A stretch of DNA of 64,000 nucleotides from Actinoplanes lutulentus (GCF_003259845.1 NZ_QLMJ01000022.1:1-64000); one strand, 5' to 3'. Counted from the stretch's first letter, positions 27,486-36,578 are shown. Numbers and translations: made by a program. Notes: a model not told the origin generated them from the letters alone.

Positions 27486-28673
27486 TTACAGCGGTGCCGC
27501 GTAGACGTGATCGAGGGCGACCGCTCCTCCGGCGGTGGCCAGCACGTGCGCCGGGAAACTCGATGCCCGGACGGTGCCGGCGACGCCGGGGCGCATCTGC
27601 GCGCGTACCGTCTCGAGGGGTTCCGGAAGGCGGTTGGCGCCGCCCTCGGCGACGAACAGGACCTCCGGATCGAAAAGGTCGTGCAGCAGCGCGGCGGCCC
27701 GGCCGACCAGGCGGGCACGTTCGTCCAGCAGCGCGAAGGCCTCAGCACTGCCGTCCCGGGCCGCGTCGACGATCCCGTGGATGTCCGGCCGCGCGATCAG
27801 ATTCGCCGCCAGAGCCCGCCGGACCAGAACCCGCTCGGACACCGCGGCCTGCAGGCAGCCGGTACGCCCGCACGAGCAGACCTCGTCGCACCCCTCGACC
27901 GGAAGATGCGCCACCGCACCGGCCGCCGATCGCGGACCCTGGTGGATCACGCCGCCGCTGGAGAACGCCACGTCGACCACGTTGCCGACGAACAGCAGCA
28001 CCGCACTGCCGCGGGCCTGCGCGGCCGCCGCGCCGAACAGCTGCTCGGCGCGCAGCAGGGCCCGGGAATTGCTGTCGATGCGCACCGGCAGCCCGGTCGC
28101 GCCGGCCAGCGCCGCGCCGATCGGGACGTCGTTCCAGCCCAGGGCCGGGTGCTCGACGACCGTACCCTGGGAGGAATCGACCCAGCCGCCGGTCGCGAGA
28201 CCGAGAGCGAGCACCCGCCGCCTCGCGCCGTGATCGTGACGCAGGGCGGCGATGCGCTCGATCAGCGCCGCGATCACGGAGTCGGGATGCTTGTCCCGGT
28301 GCAGGTCCTGACGTTGCGCGAGGATCCGGCCGCGCAGATCGAGCAACGCCACCGTGGTCCGCGGCACTGCGATGTGCACGCCGATCACCGCGACCGCGTC
28401 ACCGTCGATGTCGAGCGGGACGTGCGGACGGCCGATCCCCGGCGGCCCGGCCGCCTCCGGAACCTCCCGGATCAACCGGTGCTCCAGAAGGGACCCGGCC
28501 AGGCCGCTCACCGAGGCCGCGGAGAGCCGGGTGGCGCGGGCGATCGAGCTGCGGGCGATCGGGCCGTGATCGAGGACCGCGCGCAGCACCGCGCCCGCGG
28601 AGTCACTCGGCCGGCGCTGACCGGGAACCGGCAGGTCACCGCGCCGGGTGGTGCGCGCGGCAGGTTGGATCAT
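27486..28673 (-). CDS. ROK-family transcriptional regulator
   Basis: 395 residues. An N-terminal winged helix-turn-helix (SSIARATRLSAASVSGLAGSLL, about 41-62) is followed by an actin-like ROK kinase fold. The ROK zinc motif CDEVCSCGRTGCLQA is intact. Related proteins usually sense sugars or sugar phosphates. The gene is transcribed toward the sulfonate operon and ends 136 bp before it, so control of that operon (for example in response to a sulfosugar) is attractive but inferred. Confidence 0.86.
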   Translation of the reverse strand: MIQPAARTTRRGDLPVPGQRRPSDSAGAVLRAVLDHGPIARSSIARATRLSAASVSGLAGSLLEHRLIREVPEAAGPPGIGRPHVPLDIDGDAVAVIGVHIAVPRTTVALLDLRGRILAQRQDLHRDKHPDSVIAALIERIAALRHDHGARRRVLALGLATGGWVDSSQGTVVEHPALGWNDVPIGAALAGATGLPVRIDSNSRALLRAEQLFGAAAAQARGSAVLLFVGNVVDVAFSSGGVIHQGPRSAAGAVAHLPVEGCDEVCSCGRTGCLQAAVSERVLVRRALAANLIARPDIHGIVDAARDGSAEAFALLDERARLVGRAAALLHDLFDPEVLFVAEGGANRLPEPLETVRAQMRPGVAGTVRASSFPAHVLATAGGAVALDHVYAAPL

Positions 28674-28713
28674 TTCAGCAGGCTAGCGCGGGTTCCGCGC
28701 CGATCCGGGCGAG

Positions 28714-28740
28714 GTTACCGGACGTTATACGGTCGGTAAC
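28714..28740. repeat. Inverted repeat at the end of the saccharopine-dehydrogenase-like gene
   Basis: GTTACCG (28714-28720) and CGGTAAC (28734-28740) flank 13 bp spanning the stop codon at 28725. It could be a weak terminator or a site controlling the ROK gene. Confidence 0.4.
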
Positions 28741-29966
28741 ACGTGAGCGGGCTGCTGCTCCCGCATCGCCCACGGCGAGCCGTACGCGGTCAGCAGGTCG
28801 AGGAACGGCTTCGGCGGGAACGCCTCCGGCCCGAGCACGCCGGCGCCGGTCCACGTTCCGCCGGCGACGAGTTCCAGAGCCACCACCGGGTTGATCGCGG
28901 TTTGCCAGACGACGGCCTGGCAGCCGTATTCGGCCATCGTCCACTCGTTGTCGACGACGTGGTAGAGGTAGACCTCGCGGGGTTTGCCCTGGTGGATCCC
29001 GCTGACCCAGGTGCCCGCGCAGGTCTTGCCGCGCATCCGGGCACCGAGGCTCGCCGGGTCCGGCAGACCGGCGGCGACGACGTCACGCGGCGAGACGCTC
29101 ACCGGGCCGGCCGGTCCGGGAACGATCACCCCTTCGGTACGGTCCAGGCCGAGCGCGTGCAGCGTCTGCAGAGTGCGGATGAAGTCCTCACCCAGGCCGT
29201 ACTTGAAGGTGACCCGCTTCGCACCCACCCAGCGGGGGATCAGCAGCACCTCCTCGTGCTCCACGTTGACGCATTGCACCGGCCCGATGCCCTCGGGGAA
29301 GTCGAACACCTCGGGCTCGCTGAACGGCGCCGTGGTGAACCAGCCCCGGTCCTTCTCCCAGACGATCGGCGGGTTCAGACACTCCTCGATCGTCGTCCAG
29401 ATGTTGAAGCTGGGCGCGAACTCCAGGCCGTCGACGGTCAGGTTCGACCCGTCCCGGATGCCGATCTCATCGATCTCGTCGAACAGCTCGTCGGCGGCAT
29501 AGCGGGCGAAGACGTCCGAGAGCCCTGGCTCGACACCCATGCCGACCAGCGCGAGCCTGCCGTTGCGCTCCCACTGCCGGGCCTGCGCGAACTGCTCGTC
29601 GCCGAGCATCACGCCGACCTGCTCATAGGGACGCTCGGGGTGCGGCCGGGACAGCGACATCGCCATGTCGAGGTAACCGGTTTTCTCGGCCTGGGCGGCG
29701 GCGAAGAGCGTCATCACGAAGCGCGGGTCGGTCGCGTTGAGCAGGAAGTCCGCTCCAACCTCGCGGATCAGCTTCTTGACGGCCTCGACGTCGCTCGCGT
29801 CAATCCGTTCGGCACGGAACCGCGGGTCGTTCGTCGCTGCCGCGGCGGCCTGCGCCCGCGACAGGTCGTAGTCGGCGACCACCATCTCGTCGAAGAACGG
29901 GCGCCTGGCGGCGATCCGTGTGATGGCTGTGCCGACGCCGCCGGCACCCACCAGCAGGATACGCAT
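28725..29966 (-). CDS. Saccharopine dehydrogenase-family oxidoreductase
   Basis: 413 residues from ATG 29966, with AGGAAAGG upstream. The N terminus is a Rossmann loop, ILLVGAGGVGTAITRIA, followed by YLDMAMSL and a substrate domain (VGMGVEPGLSDVFARYA, then VEHEEVLLIPRWVG). This layout matches saccharopine dehydrogenase / carboxynorspermidine dehydrogenase-like enzymes, which form or split secondary amines with NAD(P)H. The exact amino-acid substrate cannot be read. It is divergent from a TetR gene 91 bp away that probably regulates it. Confidence 0.85.
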   Translation of the reverse strand: MRILLVGAGGVGTAITRIAARRPFFDEMVVADYDLSRAQAAAAATNDPRFRAERIDASDVEAVKKLIREVGADFLLNATDPRFVMTLFAAAQAEKTGYLDMAMSLSRPHPERPYEQVGVMLGDEQFAQARQWERNGRLALVGMGVEPGLSDVFARYAADELFDEIDEIGIRDGSNLTVDGLEFAPSFNIWTTIEECLNPPIVWEKDRGWFTTAPFSEPEVFDFPEGIGPVQCVNVEHEEVLLIPRWVGAKRVTFKYGLGEDFIRTLQTLHALGLDRTEGVIVPGPAGPVSVSPRDVVAAGLPDPASLGARMRGKTCAGTWVSGIHQGKPREVYLYHVVDNEWTMAEYGCQAVVWQTAINPVVALELVAGGTWTGAGVLGPEAFPPKPFLDLLTAYGSPWAMREQQPAHVLPTV

Positions 29967-30007
29967 GGGAAGTTCCTTTCCTCGGGTTGCTTCCCTGATC
30001 AAACGTC

Positions 30008-30028
30008 GTTGTCATCACTATGGTCAAC
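30008..30028. promoter_or_regulatory. Possible TetR operator in divergent gap
   Basis: GTTG (30008-30011) and CAAC (30025-30028) bracket an imperfect palindrome between the dehydrogenase and TetR starts. The symmetry is partial, so this is a tentative call based mostly on position. Confidence 0.3.
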
Positions 30029-30057
30029 TGCGTTGGCATAAGAGCTATCGTGGTCGC

Positions 30058-30771
30058 ATGCCGAAGATCGTCGTTCCCGAGGACCGCCGCCGCCGTCGCC
30101 GGCCCACCCGCAGCGGCACCGTCCTGTCCGAGGAACTGATCGTCACGACGGCCCTGCGCATGCTCCGCGAGCACGGCAGCACCGGCCTCACCGCCCGCCG
30201 CCTCGGCCTCGCCCTCGACTGCGATCCGAGCACGCTCTACCGCTACTTCCGCGGCATGGACGAGCTCACGCTCGCCATCGGCAACACCCTCATCGGTCAA
30301 GCTCTCGACGGTTGGTCACCCTCCGGATCATGGCGAGACGACCTGGGTACGCTCGGACGGCGCATCCATGCCGCGTACGTCTCGCATCCCCAGGCGGCGG
30401 TGCTGACCACGAGCCGGGTGACCGGCCGGGCGAACGAGCTGGCAGCGGACGAGGCTGTCCTGGGAGTGCTGCGCGGAGCGGGTTTATCGGTGACCGAGGC
30501 GGTGCCGATCTATCACGCCTTCATCGACCAGACGCTGGCGTTCGCGGCGTTGGACGCGGCGTCATTGGCGTTGCCGAACGCGGCACTGCACTCGGACGAG
30601 GAGATGTGGCAGTCGACATATCGCCGGCTGCCGGCCGCGACCCATCCGCATCTGGCGGAGGCGGCGCCGCTGCTGGCAGCCGAAATGGTGGCCAGCGCCT
30701 ATCCGGCAGCGCTCACCCTGCTGCTGGACGGCATAGCGTCCCGGCTCCCTCAGAACAGCCGCTCGAGCTGA
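30058..30771 (+). CDS. TetR-family regulator (TetR/AcrR, TetR_C-like)
   Basis: 237 residues from ATG 30058. A basic N-terminal tail (RRRRRRPTRSG) precedes the TetR helix-turn-helix: LIVTTALRMLREHGSTGLTARRLGLALDCDPSTLYRYFRG. The ligand domain has an Ala/Leu-rich helical pattern. It is divergent from the saccharopine-dehydrogenase-like gene and is a likely local repressor of it. The last 22 bp overlap the convergent TetR gene. Confidence 0.85.
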   Translation: MPKIVVPEDRRRRRRPTRSGTVLSEELIVTTALRMLREHGSTGLTARRLGLALDCDPSTLYRYFRGMDELTLAIGNTLIGQALDGWSPSGSWRDDLGTLGRRIHAAYVSHPQAAVLTTSRVTGRANELAADEAVLGVLRGAGLSVTEAVPIYHAFIDQTLAFAALDAASLALPNAALHSDEEMWQSTYRRLPAATHPHLAEAAPLLAAEMVASAYPAALTLLLDGIASRLPQNSRSS

Positions 30772-31310
30772 GCGTCGAGGGCCGCCAACGCCTCGGCGTC
30801 GGTGTACTGACCGCCGAGCAGGTACATCCCCAGCCCTTCCATCAGCGCCAGCAACCCCGCCGCGGCTTTCTCGTCGCCGTCCGGCAGCAGCCCCGCCATG
30901 AAGGACACCATCTGGGCGGTCTCCTCCCGCAGCGCGGGCGCCGACGCCGGGCGGACCGCTTTGTACGCCAGGAACGCCAGCGCCACCCGCCCGTCCGCCC
31001 GGGACTCGTCGCCGAGCGGCAGCACCGTCACCAGAAAAGTCCGCAGCAGATCCCGAGGCTCCGGCGCCGGGCCGAGCGCGCCGAGCGCCGCCGTGATCCG
31101 AGCCTCGTTGCGGTCACGGACCACGTCCATCGCGAACGTCATCATCTCGTCCTTGGTGCGAAAATAGTGCTGCACCATGCCCGCCGACACTCCGGCCTCG
31201 GCGGCGACGTGACGCAGGCTGACCGCTTCCAGACCCTGCTGGGCAGCGACCCGCATCAGCGCGTCGGCGATCTGCGTGCGCCGCTCCTGACGGTCCACCT
31301 TCTTCGGCAT
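30750..31310 (-). CDS. TetR-family regulator, second gene of the PEP-synthase-like operon
   Basis: 186 residues from ATG 31310. The DNA-binding part is IADALMRVAAQQGLEAVSLRHVAAEAGVSAGMVQHYFRTKDEM. The remainder follows the BetI-like/TetR_C_6 pattern common in actinobacteria. It begins 13 bp after the stop of the large PEP-utilising gene on the same strand, so they are cotranscribed. A 12-bp inverted repeat in that operon's promoter is a natural autoregulatory site. Confidence 0.87.
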   Translation of the reverse strand: MPKKVDRQERRTQIADALMRVAAQQGLEAVSLRHVAAEAGVSAGMVQHYFRTKDEMMTFAMDVVRDRNEARITAALGALGPAPEPRDLLRTFLVTVLPLGDESRADGRVALAFLAYKAVRPASAPALREETAQMVSFMAGLLPDGDEKAAAGLLALMEGLGMYLLGGQYTDAEALAALDAQLERLF

Positions 31311-31323
31311 GCCAGCGATGCTT

Positions 31324-33792
31324 TCACGAGCCCCCGACAGAACCAGCCGGAGTGTCCGCAGCGCGTGGCTGGCCGTCCGGAGCGCCTGGTTCGCCGTCCG
31401 CGGCATCTGGCTCGCCGTCCGCGGCGCTCAATCCGGCCGTGCTTGCGACGCTCACCGTTCCAGCGGCCCCGTCCACGGTGATCAGCTCGCCCTCGGTGAT
31501 CAACGAGGTGGCTCCGGGGACGCTGATCACCGCCGGGATTCCGTACTCCCGCGCCACCGTCGGCCCGTGCGCCATCACCGCGCCGGTCTCGCTCACCAGG
31601 CCACCCGCGGTCAGGAACAACGGCGTCCACGCCGGATCAGTCGTCGACACCACCAGGATGTCGCCGGGCTCGATCCGCGCCACCGCCGGATCATGCACGA
31701 TCCGCGCCCGCCCCGTCACCCGCCCGGGCGACGCACCCACCCCCTGCCACCCGTCGCCCGCCACGGACGCGGGCAGCGTCGTCTCCACATCGGTCCCGTC
31801 CGACAGCAACGCCACCGGCACGTGCCGCCGCCGCGACTCGGCCCGATAGGTCGCCCGCCGCGCGTCCACCAGACCCCGGTGATCCGCACCGGAACGCACC
31901 GCCGCCTCCGCCTCGTCCAGCGTCAAAAACATGATGTCACCAGCCACCGACAAAACCCCGAGCCCAACAAGATCAGAGCCAATCAACATCAATTGCTTTC
32001 GTACGCTGGAAAGGCGGTACAACCCGGCGAACTTGCCGTATTCGCGGAGCCCCGACAACGCCCGTGCACGACGCAGAAGGAACACGGCGAGCCGGCCCCG
32101 AACCGGGCGCTGCCGACGGACACGGCGGGCCAGATCTGCCAGGGCGGCCTCCCCGGCCGCCGCCGCGGAGGCGAACCGGGCCTCCGGCGACTGGTCCATA
32201 TCGGTCACGCGTAAGTAGTTGGCGATCGCGGCGAACAGCCCCGCCGGGTCTTCGGACCAGCGCGGCACGCCCAGGTCGGCCTCGGCCGGACCGCGATGTC
32301 CGTAGTTCTCCAGGAACCCGGACAGGCCGATCTCCGGCAGCGAGCCGTCGAGATACCGCGCGGCCAGGTCCGTCGGGGGCGTCTCCAGCAGCAGGTCACG
32401 GTGGGCGGCAGCACCCTGCGCCAGCCGCCACAACGCCAGGTCCATCTCGATCGTCACGTTGTACGGCATCCCGCCGAGCACGGTCTGGATCTCGTCGGCG
32501 GCGGCGATGCCTTTCAGCAGTTCACCGGGTACCGCGCCGGCGAGCAGTCCGGCGACGATCGGCCAGGTCAGGTCGCCGGCGATGGTGTCGTCGGGGTCGT
32601 CCGCGCGTACGAAAGCAAGCCTGTCCGCGAGCGTGGTCACGCCGGCCGGAGCGGGCGCGCTCAGCCGGAGCCGCTCCACCGCCGCCAGGACGCGCAGCCG
32701 CGCCGACTCGGGGCTGGCGAGCGCGCGGAGGATTCCGGTGACCGCGCGAAAAGCCGTACCCAAGGCCGATTTTGATCTGTCGGCTTTTGATTTTTCGGCT
32801 TTCGGGGCGGGAGCGAATCGCGGGTCGGCGAGGACGTGTTCCATGACCGCCTGTGCGCGGGGGCCGAAGTCGACGGCCATCAGCTTGACCAGCCGCTTGC
32901 GGGCTGACGGGCTCCGGGCCAGGTCGGACAGGTCGCCATAGAGTCGCCCACCGATGTCGACGACCTCCGCGTGTACGCCGAGAGCCGCCAGCATCCCAGT
33001 GATCATCCGCTGAAGGCTGGACATGCCCATCGGCGTGACCGGGCGCAGCATGCCCTGAACGTGACCGAATTCGACATAGATCCGCGGCAGCGGCCCGTCG
33101 TGCGCCGGCGGTGCGGGGAAGAGCGTGGTGATCGGCCGCGACTGCAGCAGCCAGAACTCACCGGCGTGATCGATCGCCCATTCGACGTCCTGCGGTGTCG
33201 CGAAGAGTGCCTGCAGCCGCTCGCCGGCCTGACGCAGAGGGCTCGTTTCGGCGGGGACCGATCGGACGACCGGCGCGGTGCCGTCGACAACACCGGTGCC
33301 GGGCCCGTTCGCGGCCTCCACCAGCATCGACGTGCGGCAACCGGTGACCGGGTCGGCGGTGAAGAGCACGCCGGCCGTCGATGCCTGAACCATCCGCTGC
33401 ACGATGACGGCCATCAGGGGTTCGTCGACGTCGTGCGTCTCGCGGTACGCCACGGCGCGCGGCGTCCGCACCGAGTCCCAGCACTTGGCGATCGCGGCCA
33501 GCAGGTTGTCAATATCGGTCACGTCGAGAAACGTGTCGTGCTGCCCGGCGAAGCTGGCGCCGGGAAGATCCTCAGCGGTGGCACTGGACCGCACCGCCAC
33601 AGCGCCGCCGCCGAGCTCGTTGTAGGCGGCGTCGATCGCGTCCCGGGGAATCGTCCCCTGCCGGTGGGCGTCGGTGGTGACGACAAATCCGTCGGGAACG
33701 TTCTCCCCGGCCCGAATCATCTCCCCGAGCGCCGCGGCCTTGCCGCCGACGAGCCCGGCATCCGCGGCCTGAGCAAGAGAAACGACGAGCAT
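31324..33792 (-). CDS. PEP-synthase / rifampin-phosphotransferase-like enzyme
   Basis: 822 residues from ATG 33792, with GGAGG upstream. The N-terminal ATP-binding domain has GGKAAALGEM, VAVRSSATAEDLPGASFAGQ, VLFTADPVTG and FWLLQSRPIT. A long middle domain follows. The C-terminal swivelling domain carries the phospho-histidine in MAHGPTVAREYGIPAV. Order and length match rifampin phosphotransferase as well as split PEP synthases. The tail after about residue 790 is a low-complexity Ala/Asp/Gly/Pro stretch. I cannot distinguish rifamycin resistance from another phosphotransfer role; no rifamycin-associated element was recognised upstream. A TetR gene follows in the operon. Confidence 0.83.
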   Translation of the reverse strand: MLVVSLAQAADAGLVGGKAAALGEMIRAGENVPDGFVVTTDAHRQGTIPRDAIDAAYNELGGGAVAVRSSATAEDLPGASFAGQHDTFLDVTDIDNLLAAIAKCWDSVRTPRAVAYRETHDVDEPLMAVIVQRMVQASTAGVLFTADPVTGCRTSMLVEAANGPGTGVVDGTAPVVRSVPAETSPLRQAGERLQALFATPQDVEWAIDHAGEFWLLQSRPITTLFPAPPAHDGPLPRIYVEFGHVQGMLRPVTPMGMSSLQRMITGMLAALGVHAEVVDIGGRLYGDLSDLARSPSARKRLVKLMAVDFGPRAQAVMEHVLADPRFAPAPKAEKSKADRSKSALGTAFRAVTGILRALASPESARLRVLAAVERLRLSAPAPAGVTTLADRLAFVRADDPDDTIAGDLTWPIVAGLLAGAVPGELLKGIAAADEIQTVLGGMPYNVTIEMDLALWRLAQGAAAHRDLLLETPPTDLAARYLDGSLPEIGLSGFLENYGHRGPAEADLGVPRWSEDPAGLFAAIANYLRVTDMDQSPEARFASAAAAGEAALADLARRVRRQRPVRGRLAVFLLRRARALSGLREYGKFAGLYRLSSVRKQLMLIGSDLVGLGVLSVAGDIMFLTLDEAEAAVRSGADHRGLVDARRATYRAESRRRHVPVALLSDGTDVETTLPASVAGDGWQGVGASPGRVTGRARIVHDPAVARIEPGDILVVSTTDPAWTPLFLTAGGLVSETGAVMAHGPTVAREYGIPAVISVPGATSLITEGELITVDGAAGTVSVASTAGLSAADGEPDAADGEPGAPDGQPRAADTPAGSVGGS

Positions 33793-33815
33793 GGGAGCCT
33801 CCAGAGAAAGCAATA

Positions 33816-33859
33816 CAACTGCATTGCCAACGATGCTAACCCGCGTTGCAATGCAGTTG
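33816..33859 (-). promoter_or_regulatory. Promoter/operator of the PEP-synthase-like operon
   Basis: CAACTGCATTGC (33816-33827) and GCAATGCAGTTG (33848-33859) are exact 12-bp reverse complements 20 bp apart, 24 bp upstream of the start codon. Between them on the minus strand lies TAGCAT, with TTGCAA 18 bp upstream, a good -10/-35 pair. A repressor on both arms would block the promoter; the downstream TetR is the candidate. Confidence 0.62.
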
Positions 33860-34064
33860 CAATGCTTCCGGGCGCGCGGGCGGCCAGCCCACCCGGAACC
33901 GCAGCCTCAACCCGGATCCGGACCTGCTGACCGAGGGCCGCCAGACCGAAAGGGGCCAGGGGTGACAGGGGCACACGGTGGTCTCCCGTAACGGCGTTGA
34001 GCGCACACGGTGGGTTGGCTGGACCAGGGCCCGAGCCCGTGACGGGGCGTGGACTCGCCCGGTG

Positions 34065-34166
34065 CGTGTCGAGTTCGGGTGCGGATTGCACCCCATTTCG
34101 ACACGCATCAGTTCGCGGCCTGGGTTGTGTCGAATTGGGGCGTGGATTGGACCCGAAGTCGACACG
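34065..34166. repeat. Family A repeat pair
   Basis: Units at 34065-34105 and 34126-34166, 61 bp apart. The first is nearly symmetric (GTGC, GGATT loop, GCAC) and can be read in either orientation. The second matches the plus-strand consensus. Confidence 0.87.
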
Positions 34167-34520
34167 CTTTCTGGGCGGCTGGCGGATTCGAAGCGTGTGT
34201 GTGGCCGGGTAGCCGGTCGGCGTTACTCGTCTCGCCGGACCGTCACGGAGGGCGAGCGCCGGGTAGAGGTGCCGCCGTTGCCGGCCGGATCGTGGAAACC
34301 CGTGGGTGTTCTGGGCACCATAGGTTTCCAAGGTTTGGCGCTCTCCACCGTTTGTGGTGGCAGTGCGTGACCAGGATGCTCGCGGAGAACCTGAAATCGA
34401 CGTGTCACGGGCGGCAGCCCTGGAAACTCGTGCGTTTGTGGTCGATCGGACGGCCGGGGCGCACAAGATCCGAACGGCACCTCGCAACGAGAGCCGCCGC
34501 GCCGCCCAGACCCGCTGATC
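34167..34520. other. Gene-free stretch with small hairpins
   Basis: No gene is supportable. TGGAAACC (34293-34300) pairs with GGTTTCCA (34323-34330), and CCACC/GGTGG forms another small hairpin near 34347-34361. At about 34387-34399 ACCTGAAATCGAC matches the right arm of family A without its partner. The stretch belongs to the repeat-rich gap between the two flanking genes. Confidence 0.5.
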
Positions 34521-34622
34521 ATCCACAGAATTGCTGCGGATTGCACCCCAAAGTCGACACGCACCAGAGCCCGGCCCGGGGCGTGTCGACTTCGGGCGCG
34601 AATTGAACCTGAAGTCGACACG
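34521..34622. repeat. Family A repeat pair with one decayed arm
   Basis: The second unit (34582-34622) is complete. The first ends correctly at 34561 (GCGGATTGCACCCC, then TCGACACG) but its left arm has decayed to ATCCACAG at 34521. The 61-bp phase is still exact. Confidence 0.82.
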
Positions 34623-34686
34623 CTTCCGGCCGATCCCGGGCGCGACCTGCGGGCACGGATGGGCGGCGGGCCGGTGGGTGGGTGGG

Positions 34687-35967
34687 TCAGAGGTGGGCGT
34701 TGCAGCGGCGGGCCGTGAGCACGGCCAGGGTTCGGGTGGTGCGGATCAGCTCGTTGATGTCGACCAGTTCGCGCGGGGCATGCGCCAAGCGGACGTCGCC
34801 CGGGCCGTAGTGCAGCGTCGGAATGCCGCCCAAGCCCGTGTAAAGCCGCAAATCACTGCCGTAAGGCGCGGCGCTCGTTGCGGCCGAGCGGCCCTCCACC
34901 GCCTGGATCGAACCAAGGACCTCGCCGATCAGCGGATGGCCGGCCGCGATGTGACCGCTGGCGAACTGACCGCCGGGCCAGGTCACCGAGACCGGATGGT
35001 CGCGCAGCCACGGGTCGCGGCGGCAGACGTCCGCGATCGCCGTTTCGAGCGCGGCCCGCGCTGACGCCGGCGGCTCGCCCAGCTGGACACCGAGGCGGCC
35101 CTCGGCGATCAGCAGGTCGGGGACGCTGCTGGCCCAGTCGCCGGCGCGGATCGTGCCGATCGAGATCGGGTACGGCAGCGTGTTGCCGTCGAAGATCGGA
35201 TCCGGCGACGCGTTCCGAGCACGTTCGAGCGAACCGAGCGCCGCGTGCACCGGCAGGAACGCGTCGATCGCGCTGTGCCCGGCCAGCCGGGTGCTGCCGT
35301 GTGCCGCGCGGCCCGGTACCCGCAGTTCGAAGGTCAGCGCGCCGGCGTTCGCCACCACCACGTTGCCGCTGGTCGGTTCGGTGATGACGGCCGCTTCGGC
35401 GCGGTGGCCGCGCAGCATCGTGGCGAACGCGCCGAGGCCGCCGTCCTCCTCGCTGACCACGGTGTGCAGCGCGAACGGGCGTTCCAGGGTGACGCCGGAG
35501 GCGACCAGGGCGCGGGCCACGGCCAGGTTCGCGGCCGCGCCCGCTTTCATGTCGCAGGCGCCCCGGCCGTGCACCGCGTTCTGCCGGATCGACCCGCTCC
35601 ACGGGTCACCGTCGTCCCATTTGCCGAGGTCACCAGTGGGTACGACGTCGACGTGGCCCTGCAGCACGAGGGCCGGCACACCGGACGGGCCGAGGGTGCC
35701 GGCAACGCCGTACCCCTCGGTGCGCGGTGCCTCGGTGCCCGGGTGATCGGGATGGGCGGCGAGTTCGCGCAGGTCCAGTTTCCAGGTGTCGACGTCGAAC
35801 CCGAGTGCCGTCAGCTGGCCGGCGTGCCAGTGCTGCAGGTCGGATTCGGCGTCGGTGCCGGTCACGCTGGGGACGCGGATCAGCGCGACGAGCTCGTCGA
35901 CCAGGGTCTGCTCGTTGATGGCGTCGAGCACACGGACCTCGGCCCGGGACAGTTCGGTTCCAGTCAC
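34687..35967 (-). CDS. M20-family metallopeptidase (ArgE/DapE/ACY1-like)
   Basis: 426 residues. The dizinc site is visible in order: LVLQGHVDVVP (His, Asp), GRGACDMKAG (bridging Asp), VSEEDGG (catalytic Glu pair), VITEPT, and a C-terminal His in LAHAPRE. Members hydrolyse N-acyl amino acids or small peptides. The dimerisation domain (RVPGRAAHGSTRLAGHSAI) is present. The next minus-strand gene upstream starts the pair, with 8 bp between them, suggesting an operon. The precise substrate is unknown. Confidence 0.88.
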   Translation of the reverse strand: MTGTELSRAEVRVLDAINEQTLVDELVALIRVPSVTGTDAESDLQHWHAGQLTALGFDVDTWKLDLRELAAHPDHPGTEAPRTEGYGVAGTLGPSGVPALVLQGHVDVVPTGDLGKWDDGDPWSGSIRQNAVHGRGACDMKAGAAANLAVARALVASGVTLERPFALHTVVSEEDGGLGAFATMLRGHRAEAAVITEPTSGNVVVANAGALTFELRVPGRAAHGSTRLAGHSAIDAFLPVHAALGSLERARNASPDPIFDGNTLPYPISIGTIRAGDWASSVPDLLIAEGRLGVQLGEPPASARAALETAIADVCRRDPWLRDHPVSVTWPGGQFASGHIAAGHPLIGEVLGSIQAVEGRSAATSAAPYGSDLRLYTGLGGIPTLHYGPGDVRLAHAPRELVDINELIRTTRTLAVLTARRCNAHL

Positions 35968-35975
35968 ACGCGCTG

Positions 35976-36578
35976 TTATACCTGGCCCTTGGCGTCGTCG
36001 TAACCGGCCGGTGCGGGCGGCTCGGCCGGAACGTAGATCACCCGGATCACGCCGGTCGGGAAGGCCTCGGTGGCGGACACCTTGAGGTGATAGGCGACGT
36101 CGCCCTCGTCGAAGAGCTTCCGGCCTTTGCGGGCGGCCACCGGGTGGACGAGCAGACGCAGCTCGTCGACCAGCCCCGCGGCGAGCAGCTGCTGCACCAC
36201 GGAGATCGAGCCGGGGATGAGGATGCCCTTGACGGACGCGTCAGCCTTGAGCGCGCGGACGGCGTCGGTCAGCTCGCCGTCGATCACCTCGGAGTTGCGC
36301 CAGGTGAATTCGAGTTTCTGCCGGGAGGCGACGACCTTGCGCATGTCGCCGATCTGCTTGGCGAACGGGGCGTCCTCGCCGCCGGCGTTCTCCCGGTCGG
36401 GCCACGCGCCGGCGAAGCTGTCGAACGTCGAACGGCCGATCAGCAGCACGTCGGCCGCTTCGTAGTCCTCGGTGACGGCCCGGCCCATGTTCTCGTCGAA
36501 GTACGGGAAGTGCCAGTCCGGGTCGATCTCGGCGACGCCGTCGGCGGAGATGAAGAGTGTGGAGATTACCTTTGCCAT
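35976..36578 (-). CDS. Dihydrofolate reductase / RibD C-terminal-like reductase
   Basis: 200 residues from ATG 36578. It begins KVISTLFISADGVAE and contains DVLLIGRSTFDSFAGAWP, GILIPGSISVVQQLLAAGLVDELRLLVHPV and GRKLF, the usual landmarks of the DHFR-like RibD_C family found throughout actinobacteria. Its members are NADPH-binding reductases, mostly without a known substrate. The gene is divergent from an AraC-type regulator, a common arrangement for this family. Confidence 0.86.
   Translation of the reverse strand: MAKVISTLFISADGVAEIDPDWHFPYFDENMGRAVTEDYEAADVLLIGRSTFDSFAGAWPDRENAGGEDAPFAKQIGDMRKVVASRQKLEFTWRNSEVIDGELTDAVRALKADASVKGILIPGSISVVQQLLAAGLVDELRLLVHPVAARKGRKLFDEGDVAYHLKVSATEAFPTGVIRVIYVPAEPPAPAGYDDAKGQV

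Noticed and set aside
33793..34064. Rifamycin-associated element upstream of the PEP-synthase-like gene
   Set aside because: I looked for the known 19-bp inverted repeat motif and did not find it; the strong inverted repeat there has a different sequence.
34223..34621. Small proteins containing STSGSIRARSRHAPG
   Set aside because: They are translations of the family A repeat on the minus strand, without start signals.
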